Assembly (NCBI GenBank): GCA_019400425.1
Contig: JAFREE010000045.1
Coordinates: 1 to 64,000 of the forward strand
DNA length: 64,000 nucleotides
Reading direction: 5' to 3'
Source: Hymenochaete sp. R1
Taxonomy: Eukaryota > Basidiomycota > Agaricomycetes > Hymenochaetales > Hymenochaetaceae
The position numbers were made by a program, and so were the translations under genes. Within the stretch, counting starts at the first letter, position 1. Each line of letters starts with the position of its first letter. Shown here in pieces: positions 24,334 to 36,554 of the stretch. The notes under the pieces were generated by a model. The model had not been told where the DNA came from and did not search any database. It saw only the letters and a program-made list of their open reading frames with translations.

Positions 24334-24991
24334 CTATGTCTCGTCGCTCGGAATCTCAGATGCCCTGAAGACAGACTCTGAGCTACCTTCCTAGCTCGGA
24401 ATAACACCAAACGACGCAAAAGATACGATGGACAACGAGCTTAAAAACAATAAGTGCATATACCGATTATATAGTGATTCAGGAATAAGCTTACCAAGTG
24501 GATATACGAGTCACGTTAAACCGATATAGCGCAAAGCTTTCGAGGAAAGTGCAGTGTGTTGAGCACGAGTGCTCGAGGTTACCAGCCCCTAAGTGACGTT
24601 ATCGCAGTAACAAGCTTAAGGGACAGACAGGGACAAGGGGATTGGATCGGAACATCGATACATGCGACGATAGTTTACGGTCGGAAAAGATATGTTTAAT
24701 TTTGCAAGTGGACCAAGCACCCACAATGACCCTGATTCAAAAATCCAGGAAAAATACATAAAAACTGCGTTTTCAGTTAAAAAAGTATTTGGTTCAGTCG
24801 GGCTCGAAAGACGTACGAAATCAATGGCAAGATACAATGAGATAAAGATGTGAGTGTGAAGGGGGGATGTCGCAAAAATAAACTTTCTATACTCGAAATG
24901 GGTTTGAAGGAGGTCTCTGCATCGAGGTATGACTAAGGGTACAAATGTAGAAAAAAAATCCGCACCCGTTTCCCAAAATTATTTCCAACAG
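24334..24991. other. Intergenic between F-box genes
   Basis: No gene is seen. Confidence 0.5.
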
Positions 24992-26281
24992 TCATAAAAT
25001 TGTGCAATCCACGAAGCTGATGGTGAGCTTCTCGTTGTTATCCCGGTTGAGGTCAAAATATTGATATACGCAGCATCTAGTAAGCGTAAATGCTAGAACA
25101 GAGCCGAGTCGCCTCTGCGTTGTGCGCGAGCGCAACATGGTGTCCAGTGCTGATCCGTAATCGCAGATTGTGAATTCAATAAATGTCAGCTCGTGTAGAT
25201 TCGAACATAGCAACCGTTGACAGTCGTCGGCGCCTACGGTAAGTGCGGAGGCGAAGGCAAATATGTCGTCATCCCCGTAAAGTCGTCCACCTGTGGATAA
25301 AGACCGGAGGTTTGGACAACACTCGAGCCCTCGGACGAGTTCGGCGATATCCAAATGCCAGGCTTCGAGTGACACCAATGTATCTCCGCATTCTACCAAG
25401 AACGTATCAACGCCACATCGAATCCAAGTTGGTGATGGAGAAGTACTTCGGCGCGGAAGCACCTCAAACTTCGTCAGTACTGGACAGCGAAGGCGGCCAA
25501 GAAGGGATTTAACGAAGTCGGCGGAAACATCACGCAATGACAGCGTTGTAAGCTTTGGGAGATTCAGCGAGACCTCCCTGTACTGGTCATCACCAGTTAA
25601 TGGGCAGGCTCGCATTTGCTCGATGGTCAGAGACCGGAGGGAAGGAGCTGCTTGGAGAAGTGCGATGCAGTCAGACTTGCCGAGCTCTGTACGACCAGAT
25701 TGGAACTTCCCCGATAATGTGACAGCGACAAGATTCGCAAAATGGGTACCTCTCAGAAACTGCACCTGGTCCGGGCCGCAAACGAGTTCCTTCAGTTCCT
25801 TTCCTTGTGATAGGTCGAGAAGCGCCGGCGTGCAGCAGGGTAAATTGAACTTGAGGTACTTGATGGCAGGAAACCTGAACGCTTCAGCATGTTGTCCCGG
25901 CTCATGAAACCAGAAACTCCAATCGAGCGCGAGGCTTTCGATGTGATCCTGATGTTGTTCGAATAAATTGACGATGTTTTTACGATCTTCAACCTTGCTG
26001 TTTTCGAATCGGAGCATTAAGTGGAGAGGAGCTCGATGCGCTCGATCTAAAAACAAGGAAAGTAGTCTCCATGGGAAACCGTTGTTGTCCGATGCTTTGA
26101 AAGTGGCCCATAACGAGTGCGCCTCGATAGTTGCATTACGCCAGAGTCTACAGACAAAGGATAGTCTGAGTAGCGCGACGTTGGCATCGTCCACACCGTA
26201 CGAATCGATGGCCATCCGAAAAATTTCAATCATTAGATCAGGTAGTAGTTCCAGAATGCCTCTATGGTTTGCTGCACCCAT
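24992..26281 (-). CDS. F-box protein with LRR-like C-terminus
   Basis: A single exon of 429 codons runs from ATG at 26279-26281. A clear F-box begins at residue 9: ILELLPDLMIEIFRMAI, then VALLRLSFVCRLWRNATIEAHSLW. The remaining 370 residues have LRR-like leucine spacing (LRSLTIEQM, LTTLSLRDV, LRSLSTGG). It is a second F-box gene on the same strand as the one at 21.7 kb, but the two are quite different in sequence and are not a recent duplication. The role is inferred as an SCF substrate adaptor. Confidence 0.88.
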   Translation of the reverse strand: MGAANHRGILELLPDLMIEIFRMAIDSYGVDDANVALLRLSFVCRLWRNATIEAHSLWATFKASDNNGFPWRLLSLFLDRAHRAPLHLMLRFENSKVEDRKNIVNLFEQHQDHIESLALDWSFWFHEPGQHAEAFRFPAIKYLKFNLPCCTPALLDLSQGKELKELVCGPDQVQFLRGTHFANLVAVTLSGKFQSGRTELGKSDCIALLQAAPSLRSLTIEQMRACPLTGDDQYREVSLNLPKLTTLSLRDVSADFVKSLLGRLRCPVLTKFEVLPRRSTSPSPTWIRCGVDTFLVECGDTLVSLEAWHLDIAELVRGLECCPNLRSLSTGGRLYGDDDIFAFASALTVGADDCQRLLCSNLHELTFIEFTICDYGSALDTMLRSRTTQRRLGSVLAFTLTRCCVYQYFDLNRDNNEKLTISFVDCTIL

Positions 26282-27308
26282 AGTTCCACGGCCAAGATAG
26301 GCTCTTCTAATGAGAAAAGCGTCCGTTACGATCCCTGTCCAAATGACATCAGCGTTGTCTCGATTTCGGCCTCTCGATCGAGGAAATACACATACCTATG
26401 TAAAGGACGGGGTCGAAAGGCTGCACACTGAGTCACCACACCGTTTGGCGGTCACTGAGAGAAAACTGAGGCGTTCGAGATTCCCGTCACTCTCAAACGG
26501 CGTAAGGGTTAGGCTATTTGATCCTGGATGCAGCCGATTCAATGTTTCAGCCCTCGAGAATAAAGGCGTGAGACTCGGGGCTATTCAATGAATCGATGAT
26601 GGGCGTTTGAGATCGAGACACGACAACACGAGTAGAAAGCATGTTGTGTAGGATGGCGTAGGTGCGCCGTTGTCATGAGCATCATTTGAGGTATTTCTAT
26701 TGCTAGCTTGCTAACTGTCGCCGGTCGTGGAGGAAAGGAAAGAGCTCGACTTGGATCTCCACGACGAGCTGCAATGACGAGCGATGACACTTTCAGATGC
26801 ATACTTTTCGCTAGCGGCGCCGATCGTTTCCCCCACGATACGTCTTCCCGCGTTTTTTCGCGAGTGACTGAGTCCACATTTGAAGCTGGGCATCCGTACA
26901 CCCTCAAGAGATACTCATGGCTAATTTCTTTTTCATCCTAATTCCAACCTCGGAGCTGTGCATGTTTCGGAACGGAATACTAGGTTACAACGCTAACACA
27001 ACTAATGTGCTTCGATGAAGATACTTCGACGGCTATTCATTTCTACTGGATCTAATTCTCAAGACTATGTTGGTTTGGGGCATACTCCGAGACAGGTCTC
27101 GGGGATCTTACCCAACTTCCTCTTCCAATCATGCTTTAAAATCCCGGACACCTACAAATTCTTTCCTAACGACACTCTTATTCGGCCAGAGATATTTAAC
27201 TTCAGCGAACATACAAGTAAAACTTTCAAGAGAAAAATTAATACTCGTGCAATTTCAAGCTCTGCTCCATATCAACCATCTATCTCCACACTTCTTACTC
27301 AGCTCAAA
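26282..27308. other. Intergenic
   Basis: This is the flank between the divergent F-box gene and the protease pseudogene. Short ORFs are present without family character. Confidence 0.5.
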
Positions 27309-28500
27309 ATGTTCTTCGACTCTTCTCTTCTTTCTACTGTAATCCTCGCAATCTCCGTACCCTCATCCAAGCTGGCCAAAGACATTTTGAGGAGACAATC
27401 AACATTTGGCGTCGGAGTCCCTGATAACGCGGTTACCTACTCAGCGAACGTTCAGATTGGTATCCCAGCGACTTCCTACTCACTTCTCATCGACACCGGG
27501 TCGTCAGATACTTGGGTCGGCACGAACAAAGGGTATATGGAGACCAGCGGCGGCAAGAACACCGGAAGCCATGCTGCTGTTAGTTACGGTTCTGGGGTAT
27601 TCTCCAGGTACAAATGTATGTATCATTACTATTAACTTGCTCACTCATCAATGCTATACTCACAACGTCATCTCAGATACGGACGTCGCACTTTATCCTT
27701 CACTATCCATTGCCTCGCAGTCGATCGGTATCGCGGACTCAAATTCCGGGTTCGAAGATATCGATGGCATTCTTGGCATAGGGCCCACCGGACTAACCCA
27801 AAGCACTATTGAAAACACCAACGAAGTCCCCGTCCGCCGTCTCTGACGACCTCAAATCCCAAACAAATTCTCAACCAGGGTTATTTTCTATGACCCCGTA
27901 ACAAGTATTGACGAACAAATGGCGAATTGACAGTCGGTGGAGTCGATTCGACCAAATATACGGGAAATATCGACTAATTTTCCATCACCTCCGCTGCACC
28001 TTCTAAGCATTACTGTGGAATTGACCAGAGTATCATGTATTGTAACCCCAGTCTCTCAATTCTTGCTTTCGCTCAGGTATCGTCAACACAGGTGTGACAC
28101 TCGTCATCCTCGCGATAGATATATTCCTCAAATACCAGCTTGTCACGCAGGCGCAGCCGGATATGTCAACAGGCTTGTTGAGGATCGCGAATGCACGTTA
28201 CGAGAATTTTTGGAGCTTATACTTCAAAGTGGGTGACAATCAAGATGACACCGGATGCTTCCCCCGTGCGCTGAATGCTTTACCAGGAGGATCGCCAGAT
28301 GATATCTACTTGATTCTGAGCGACGTTAGAGCCAGCATTTTCTTTCTATGTAAATTACTGATTGCATCCCCTTGGCTTGGCCCCACTGGTAGACTAGGTC
28401 TTGATTTCATCAACGGATATCCTTTCCTTAAGCGCTTCTACTAGGTCAACGACGCGAGAAACAGCTGTGTCCGCCTTGCAAACACTCCCAACACCATGGT
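27309..28500 (+). pseudogene. Decayed aspartic protease paralogue
   Basis: This is a broken copy of the polyporopepsin-like gene at 19.3-20.7 kb. From the ATG at 27309 there is a short signal-like segment, but the propeptide is missing, so the sequence passes directly to the mature start. Lobe 1 keeps LIDTGSSDTWVG and the intron at the homologous place (donor GTATGT, about 27616). Breaks follow: a frameshift near 27830, a TGA/TAA pair near 27900-27980, a frameshift near 28080, and a TAG directly after the conserved FLKRFY near 28441. The lobe-2 motif reads GIVNTGVTLVILA, so the second catalytic Asp is Asn. It cannot be an active protease. Confidence 0.9.
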
Positions 28501-28855
28501 CACCATAGACCAGCACCGCAAGGATGACATGCAATATTTCCGTTAAAATCGAATAGTTACCCCGTATGACTATCCAGCTGGAACTGGTCTTAGCGTACCT
28601 TATCCACGACACTATATCAATGATGAGTCGAACTTGATACGCACAGAAGATGCTTTGAAAAATGTAAAAGAAAAAGCAAACAAAAAAGCAAATGACACGC
28701 ATTCATAGATAAAAGGAGAACAAATAAATACTGTAACACATCTCACAACGAGAAGACCGAATAATATACCAGAGGAAAAGCGAAGGGTATTAGAAAAGTT
28801 GCAGAGACTTTTGAAGGAGGGTATCGAGCTCCTGTAAACGAATCAAGATAGTTAA

Positions 28856-31800
28856 TTATAAGTTCGGCTTGAGAACGTGAAGCGCACGCACCATATCGAG
28901 TTCCTTCATCTTCTGTACACTGGGCGCATAGATATCTTGTAGTTTGGGATGGACAGAGTCTATATCCAACGGCCTTCCAAAGAGTATCTTCTCAACGTCA
29001 TCTGGCTCAGGTTGAGCAGGCGGTTTAGCGAGAGCCGCTTTCGAGTGTATAATCGCAAGCATCTCTGAGAAGCCGAAATCGTCTTTGGGAATCCGCGGTC
29101 GTTTCACAGCAGGAGGCGTTGGGCTCATTATGCTTCGCATTGATGCCATTGCGAGAGGAGTACCGGAAGCAGCTGTACGGTAGTCTGACGTCGTATCAGA
29201 GAGAACCGATTCGATAGACGGTTGATATTGTTTATGGCTCTGCCCGTTGTTGTTATTGTTGGTAGCGGTCGGAGTGACGGATCGCGACCGGCTTGCTTCC
29301 TTCTCAGGGCTTGCAGAGCGAGGTGGAGGTCCCGTTGGTGTAGCTGCCCGACTACCTTCAGTGCTGTCCTCCGAGTAAGCCGAAGGAGAAGTAGATCTGA
29401 ATGTACTAGCTGAATGAGATGTCACGGGGCCGTTTTTGATCTTATCGAGGACGCGATTGATCAATGCGCCGGGCTGCGATCCGTTCATCAGACCACTGAG
29501 CAAATCATTCGAAGACGAAGATCCAACGCTCGACATCGATTGGTTTGAACCCGAGCTTCTGAGTTCTTCCTCGACAATGTCACTAATATCGAATGTTTCG
29601 CCATCAGGCTCCGTGTAAGAATAACGCATTCTACTGTCCGCGTCGAACCTCTGACTGCGAAGGACACCCCTATCAGGTAGAGTAACATCCACCCCACGCT
29701 GCGAGTTTGCTTGAGTCGACAAAGCAGCTTTCTGATTTGCTCTAGAGGCAGCGCGTTGTGCCGCGATGATTTCTTGCCGCGATGGTTGCTTAGGCTTGGA
29801 ATCTGTAGGAGATGCGGTGCTATCTGAAGCTGTTGAGTCTCGCAAATGTGATAAAGCAAGCTCGTCAAGAGGTGCGGACAAACGATGATGACGTGAAGAA
29901 GCAGTGGGGCGGTACGCAACTGCTCTGCGAAGAATGAAGATCGGATCCTCGCCTTTGACATCCTCTGCATTACCGAGCAAGAGCTGTCCGGAATCCATCG
30001 AACGTCTCTTGATTTCGCTCGAGCGCCTGAAAATGGGTGGGTGAGGGAATGCGTCGATGATCTTACTCGAGGGCGGTAATTCACGTTCTTTTCAAACTAT
30101 TCAGCTCCGATTTCGGGAACGGAATTTAATAAACAGCTTACCTTGTTTTTCTACTTGCACCATCAATGTATAACGGACGCGAGACGAACTGCGTCTTTTC
30201 GTAAGCTTATCCTCTACCTCGTCACCGCCATCAACGACACCTTCCAAGATACCGAATCGCTCAAGGCCAAGCTCAATCACCTCCGCGACCGTAATATTCT
30301 TCGGCAAGTTGAAATACTTCTTGCGCTGGTTCTGCGGTATGCTTGGATTGACGGTGGCGCTTGATTCCGATCGATCACGTAAAGTTTCTTTAAACACGAT
30401 CGCCTCAGTGTGGGGATCGAAAACCATATTATCCGGAAGTTCTTCTGGGAAGATGACGAGTTGCATCGAGAAGCGAAGGGAGGGGGAACTGAATCTTTCT
30501 GGGTCGACACTACTTGTTGAGGCTGAGAGATAATGGGCTCCAGACCTCAGAGCATCTCCTTCAGGGCGGGTTCCCTGCGCATCCTGGAGCTGGGAGTCAG
30601 ACGTAGGGCTTTCTTCGCCGCCTTCTCTGTTGAGATAGAACTTGACGGCAGAGTCGTCTGTGAAATCATTCATCGGCAGCTTGCGAATGGCAGGCAAAGC
30701 GGAGAGATTGCTGGCAACAGAGCTCACGCTACCAATGCTGCTTCGCTTGATCCTCATGGGCATTTGCTCCGCTTCCTCGACGAGTTGTTCGAAAACTCCA
30801 AGAGGCTTTTCATCGGCCTTCAATCGCAAACTCGTTCCTTCAACTTGTTTGACTGTTAGATAATATTCGGTCATATCCTCGCCTGCAGCAAGGCGGAACC
30901 GTTGCATAGACTGCCGTACAAGTTCGTTGACCGTCGTTGTGGCATTCAGTAACACAGTTTTGAACGTCGCCTCGCTCTGTAAGTTGCGCCCAGCAAAGAC
31001 ACGGATGACACTGAGTTCTGGCACGCCAGGTTGCCCATCAGAGCCGAGAGCGGGGGTAAGAATGAGCGAGCCTGGTCTTCCGCCTTGCGTACGGAAGGAT
31101 CCGTTGACAGGCGCAAGACCCAGCCCGAAACCTTGGCCACTAGGTGAATTTGCCAAAGAGCCGGATTCTTGCATGGGCATGACAAGAGATGCAGGCTGTG
31201 TAGCATACGAGGGTTGATCAGGGGGCGACGACGGGGAGCGCTTGAGATATTCTTGATACAAAGCCTGTTGTTGTTGGTCACGATCACGGAGTGATGTTGC
31301 ATGAATCGACAGAGGCTGTGTTTGACCAGGCGGCGGGGAAGTAGCAAGAGATCGAGGCGAAAGATTTTGCTGCTGCTGCGCTGGTGTTGCTGCGCGCTGT
31401 GTGGGGGTAGTCCGACCAAGCGCGTTGGGCGATTGGGTATTCCTAGCCACTTCCTGAGATCCCGCGAAGGGTGAATTTCCGAGCGAATGCACACTGGAAG
31501 ACACGCCCGACTCCTCCGAGCTCCTGGAGCGCGTCTCGGATGCCGCTGCAGCAGCTATATTTTCGATCGAAGACTTGCTTCCTTTGTCCTTATTCTTGTT
31601 ACGACTAAAAAGACCTGCAAAGACGCCGGTTTTCTTCTTCTTCTCTTTCCCATTCTCCTTTTCGCTGTCGTCAGCATCCTTATCGCCACGTTCCTTTCGC
31701 AGTTTAGCTCCCCCGCTTGCTCCAGAGTTGGAAGATGATCTGGTCTCCTGGCTGGCCGACCGTACAAGCTCTTTCTGGGGCTGACTTTGTGACTGTGCCG

Positions 31801-33206
31801 GGGGTTGTCCAAGGCCGATATTAATGCCTTTCGCCGCAGTTCCGCGCCTACGTGAGGCTTCTTCAGCAGCTTCGATCTCTTCTCGAGCTTTCTTCCGCTC
31901 AAGCTCAATTTGCTCCTGGCGCTTCTGCAAAATGGCACTGGGAAGCAGAGGGCCCGAGCCTGTAACTTGTTGGGGCTGTCGTTGTTGCTCTTGTACGAGC
32001 TCATCGCGAGCAATAGACGGGGTCATAACCAGCTTTCTGGTACCAACGCCGCTATCTTCGGCAGGATCTAGTAAAGGAGACGTTCGTTTCTCTTCTATCT
32101 CTATCTCTTGCTGAGCACGAAGGCGCTCTTGAGACGTTTGACTTCTAAGTGCCGTCTGTGTTTCAGGCGAGACTTGAGCCTGTCGCTGCAGCTCTCGTTG
32201 CGCTGTATCTCCTGCAGCAACTCCTCCAGGTTGCAAGACAGCGGGAGGGCCACGCATCTGACGACCGGCATTTTCGTCCATGTTCACATCCTCAATGAAT
32301 TGCTGGATGTCACCCCCAATATCGCGACTATCCGGCTCCTGAATTGGTATGTCATCGTCATCTTGCAAATCTTCCTGCGAATCGTCACGGAGTGGTGCAT
32401 CTTCTATCTCGATATCAGTTTCGCTCCATTCTTCTTCGGGGTCCTCTTCATCCTCGTTCCATACCGCGGGAGGATACCGAAAGACGCTCGAGGAGCGTTT
32501 GAAAATAACGTTGCGCTTTGGCTGTGGTCCATTGTCTGGCGCATTTATCTGAACACGATTACGGTTACGAGTAGATTTGAATGCGGCAGCATCTACACCC
32601 TCTACTTCAGCTTGAGTTGCCGATGCGAGCTAGAAATGATGGTCAATATGTAGCCGCGGACATGACTTAGTGCAGTGAACGAACGTCAACATTGCGGTGC
32701 CTATTCAGACGAGCCAATCTTTCAAAGGGCGTCTCGATGTTTTCTGCAGGAATATATCCAACTTCCTGCGTCTTGAGCACGCGGACCAGCCACCAATAGC
32801 TGTTGCTATCGTCCATCAAAAAGAGACTGTCGCCTTTAACGACGCTTGCCTGCCCCTCAACAGTCGCAGCAAAGTTTGTAAGGGAGTAAACAAGGTCAAA
32901 ATCAATTGACTCGTTAGGGATAGACAATGATGAGGATGAGTCCGACATGTAATCGCCAATCGTGTCGTCTTCATCACCATCGTCAAGGTCGTGATTTCGC
33001 TCCGCCCCGTAGTTGTTGTCAATATCCATGTCGTCGTGGATCATGTCTTCCCCTTCTGCATCGGAGGAGTCTTCCATGACCGAATGTTCGGAGTCCGACG
33101 TGATTCCCATCTGCTGGTACTGTGTGTGTGCGTGTCGGGGGTCATCCGTGTGTATTTGATCCCGCAAGTCAAATGTATCTTGCCGTCGCGGTCTGTGAGG
33201 ATTCAT
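28856..33206 (-). CDS. SH3 and Ras-association domain protein, Tea4/Bud14-like SH3
   Basis: Three exons, 32685-33206, 30142-32629 and 28856-30087, sum to 4242 nt (1413 residues). The start is the ATG at 33204-33206; a longer frame begins with TTG. The SH3 domain lies near residues 95-165 (LVYSLTNFAATVEGQ, then SYWWLVRVLKTQEVGYIPAE, ending ERLARLNRHRNVD), and its tail is typical of polarity proteins Tea4 (fission yeast) and Bud14 (budding yeast). Soon after comes KRNVIF, which fits the RVxF docking consensus for PP1. An RA domain lies at about residues 640-740 (LSVIRVFAGRNLQSEATFKT) and a second RA-like segment at about 830-930. The rest is Gln/Ser-rich. Intron 1 has donor GTTCGT. A role in polarity or PP1 targeting is inferred. 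Confidence 0.85.
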
Positions 33207-34184
33207 ATCCAAGCTATGATATGAAAGTTAGGAGACGGGCTCTTGAACTCGGAGGTGAAGAAAATGCGGAGGGTAAGAGTACGTGAAGGTGGCAAGTTGT
33301 GCACGAGCATTGCGACCGCACGATCAACTCAGGGCAGAACAAGATGCAAATGGCTCATTTATAATGTAACGCCGCGAGCAATTAACAGTAGTGGTGCATT
33401 GTTCGATTGATAGAGAAGTAGAAATATAAGAGCTTACCGAAAGTGAAACTGAAGGAAGGGAGGTTAAGAATGAGCTGAGCCAGCAGTGAAGAGAAGGTCG
33501 AAGTCGGAAGTAATAAAGAGGAATAACCGCAAGAAAAAACGATAGTGATGAGTACGCGCCGACGACGGCTATCTTGACACAGCACGAAGGTCGATGGAGG
33601 GCGAGCAACGACGAGAAGAAGGAGGTGTACAGATAGAGAGAGAGGGGTTGGGAGATCAAGAAGGAGGGAGGAGGGACAGCAACGCGACCCAATTTCGAAG
33701 CGCGCGAAGCCAAAGCCCGGAACAGTCGAAGGAAACACGGTCGACTAATTTCTTCGTGTTTGACCTCGAATCGACCGACACAGGCTAACGACTGTCGCGA
33801 AGAGTACGGAAAGAATTGAGCAGACTTGAATATATTTATTATTATACAACTCTACGAGAGATTGAAGCATGTTAGAGGCTCACCGAATAAATGACATATA
33901 TATGTTATGAATGCTCTGAATTCTAGACACTTGGTTATCGAGCCTGAGCGTGAAACTGACGAATGATTTACAGGACCAACTGGCATATTCAAAGGCAATC
34001 GTACTTCCAGAGTTTTATATTCGTCTTAGCGCCGAAAACGCTCTTACTGCAATTCGCGGCATTCATCACATACAATGAGGCGTTTTAATGGTTATAATCG
34101 AGGGGAAGCGTGCGGATACATGGCCAATATGGCATAATGCAGGTAACCATAATAACAAAGGGTGCTGAGATAGGAGATTTACAG
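33207..34184. other. Intergenic, long leader region of the SH3-RA gene
   Basis: On the minus strand the sequence from about 33400 to 33740 is strongly pyrimidine-rich and contains a possible 5'UTR intron donor (GGTAAGC near 33435). Open frames here begin with non-ATG codons and have leader-like low-complexity composition. No gene is called. Confidence 0.45.
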
Positions 34185-34890
34185 TTATTTCTGAGATGCA
34201 ATCCCTCAGCCAGTGCATTGAAGTAAGATGGTCATGGAAACTTACGAGGATGATGCCGTCGAAACGCGTTTTGAACCACGACATAGTGTCCTCCTTCTTG
34301 ACCCGGTGCTGGAAGCCAATCCGTGCCTTCTTCGCCTTCCTCCTCGCTACACGAGCACCGGGACGGCCCATTACCACGTAGAAGTCCATACCGAAAATAC
34401 CGATACCAGGATCGTACCGCGCACCAAGATCAATGTGTTCCGTGATACCGAAGCCAAAGTTACCGGTGTCCGAGAAGTTCTTCCTACGCAATTCGTACTC
34501 CTTTACTTTCAGCCCTCGCTCGAGAATCTCTTCTGCCTTCGGCCCCCGAATCGTGACATGGACGGCGATCTTCTCATTACGACGGATACCGAACGTACGT
34601 ACGGTGTAGCGGGCCTTTGAGGTGACCGGCGTCTGTCCAGTGAGTTGTTCTAAGACTTTAGACGCACGGGTCAATCTATCACCAGACTCGCCCACTGAGA
34701 TGTCTACACGGTCCAAGCATCAGTTCATGGAGCGAGCGTACGTACTTGCACAAGCAATTGGAAGTACTCACTAATGACGAGCTTATCAATACGAAGCTCC
34801 TTCATGGGATTTTGCGGGGCACTTTTCGAGTCAGCCTGTAGGCGCATTGTTAGTCCAGCGTCGTCGTAATAATCACCAGCGACATACCAT
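34185..34890 (-). CDS. RPL11: 60S ribosomal protein uL5 (L11)
   Basis: Four exons, 34888-34890, 34772-34835, 34246-34703 and 34185-34190, sum to 531 nt (176 residues), the usual length of the family. Exon 1 codes only the start Met, with the intron directly after the ATG; the last exon codes one Lys and the stop. The protein is nearly textbook uL5: [12 protein letters not shown] joined to [20 protein letters not shown], then [36 protein letters not shown] and [16 protein letters not shown]. It binds 5S rRNA with uL18 in the central protuberance of the 60S subunit. An ORF-only view misses both tiny terminal exons. Confidence 0.96.
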
Positions 34891-35612
34891 GATGTCGGAG
34901 ACGGTCTTGAGGACGTTTTGGCGAACGTACACTTTCTGCGCTCAATTGGGAGCACTCTCATCTCCCACGCTTTGCTATATAGCAATTTGCACGTGCGCAA
35001 TCGAGCTTATGCACGTGCGGCACGTCTAAGTAGTATAACTGTATAAGTAAAGTACAAGTCATTCTGGTCGCTGTTTATTCTTTCATCATCGATAATGCTC
35101 TGTTCTTTCATCATTCTTCCTTCCTCGTACTATCAAGTTCAATGCTTTATTGGCATGAATATATGCCAGGACAAGTGAATCGCTTCGTTATCTATCAAAA
35201 CAATTGTCTGCTGGTTGACTTCACACAGCCGCTGTGTCGTTTTTCTTAGGACGGTATCGCAGTGTTAACGATGGTGATACTGATATGATACAGAGTAGTC
35301 AATGAAATAAATAAGGTGAATAAAAACGTGCGAAAGCAAGTACAGAAAAATGGTGTGGAAGACCTTTTGGCTTGGGAACGACTCGGAAGCACAAGTAGAT
35401 TACAATACAGGGGACAGCAAGGAAGCTTTAAAATCAAAACGTCAAGCCCAATGAACAACTGTTCGTTGAAGGATTCCACGCATTCGGACTGGTCCAGGGT
35501 TCGAGCCCAACCCATGGATTCTCGCTGAGAAGACACGGCAGTTCTGGGAGTTCTGTTGGACGAAGCTAGAATATTCAGGGATCAGCCACTTACAATTGAA
35601 TTGCACATTTAA
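34891..35612. other. Promoter of RPL11 and 3' flank of a small gene
   Basis: No gene is called. A T-arm-like stretch near 35496 was examined and rejected as tRNA. Confidence 0.45.
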
Positions 35613-35953
35613 CTAACGTACTTTAGGAGCCGGAGGAACGTCGTCGATGTGAGCGCTACGGAGAGTCATGGCCTATTGGTAATTGTTCAGAACGGTCTTG
35701 GGATTTGTTGTCCAAGGGCAACTCACCTCCAAGAACGCATCGAGATACTCCACCTCAATGCTAGTGTTGATCGGGTGGACCTCTAGTTGCTTGGGCTTGC
35801 GGTATTTTTTGACGCTGGTCCCTATATAATAAAAATTTAGAATGACTTATATTCATTTTCGTAAAGGGAAGGCTCACCAGAACCGGTAATGGAAGTGCTC
35901 GTGCGAGCCGCCGAGTCAGTAGCATACGAGTTGCGAGATGAGGTAGTCTTCAT
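35613..35953 (-). CDS. Small hypothetical protein
   Basis: The ATG at 35951-35953 opens exon 1 (35878-35953), followed by exon 2 (35727-35821) and exon 3 (from 35672), with in-phase GT-AG introns of 56 and 54 nt. If exon 3 is read through, the protein stops at TAG 35613-35615 and has 76 residues. A GTACGT at 35621 could instead be a fourth donor leading to a further exon ending about 35434. The core (TSVKKYRKPKQLEVHPINTS, then EVEYLDAFLEAMTLRSAHID) is not recognised. Neat splicing argues that it is a real gene. Confidence 0.55.
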
Positions 35954-36554
35954 CTCTGAAAGATGGCAAAAGTGACAAAGGTCAAGTCAAGAGTATGTGT
36001 TAGTGGGTGAATGTTCGTTGTTCCAACAACGACAAGGGCCACTTTCCTTCAGCTTTATATTGAAATGTGCTCGTCGTACGTTCGACAGAATACACGCTGA
36101 TAGTGCGCAGGGATAATAGAGTACAAATTCATACTAAAAAAAGAAAGATCCTCCGTTAAGATCACATCGTGGGGGAAGGAGATAACTTTTCTTTTGTCGT
36201 CACGGATAGATCAAACGAGATCTTGGCTATGTGCCCTTTCACATTCGAAAGCGGGAGGCGAGCCAGGAATGTGTCCATTGTCCTCCCAGCCGAGATCCAC
36301 CCTCAAAGACGCTTAGAAGCACGATGGACTAAAGGAAGAGAAAGGGAGTATAGTTTGATGTAGCATTGTCCTGTAACATTGTTCCTTTGCGTCGTGATGA
36401 TTAAGATAAAGCGACAATGGAGTTACAAAAACAAGTTTAAAATGCAACACGAGCCCTAACTTGAAAATAAAGATGGAAATAGTAATGTGATGATGTCATA
36501 GAGCTATAAGGTACGGAACAGTTCCCGCACGGTCAACCGCGGACGAAAGAAAAG
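35954..36554. other. Intergenic
   Basis: No gene is seen. Confidence 0.5.

Noticed and set aside
33324..33738. Minus-strand open frames upstream of the SH3-RA gene
   Set aside because: They have Leu/Ser/Phe low-complexity composition from a pyrimidine-rich leader, with no conserved motif and no splice link in frame.
35485..35515. tRNA-like T-arm (GGGTTCGAGCCC)
   Set aside because: The stem around the loop does not pair at two of five positions, and no anticodon or acceptor stem was found.
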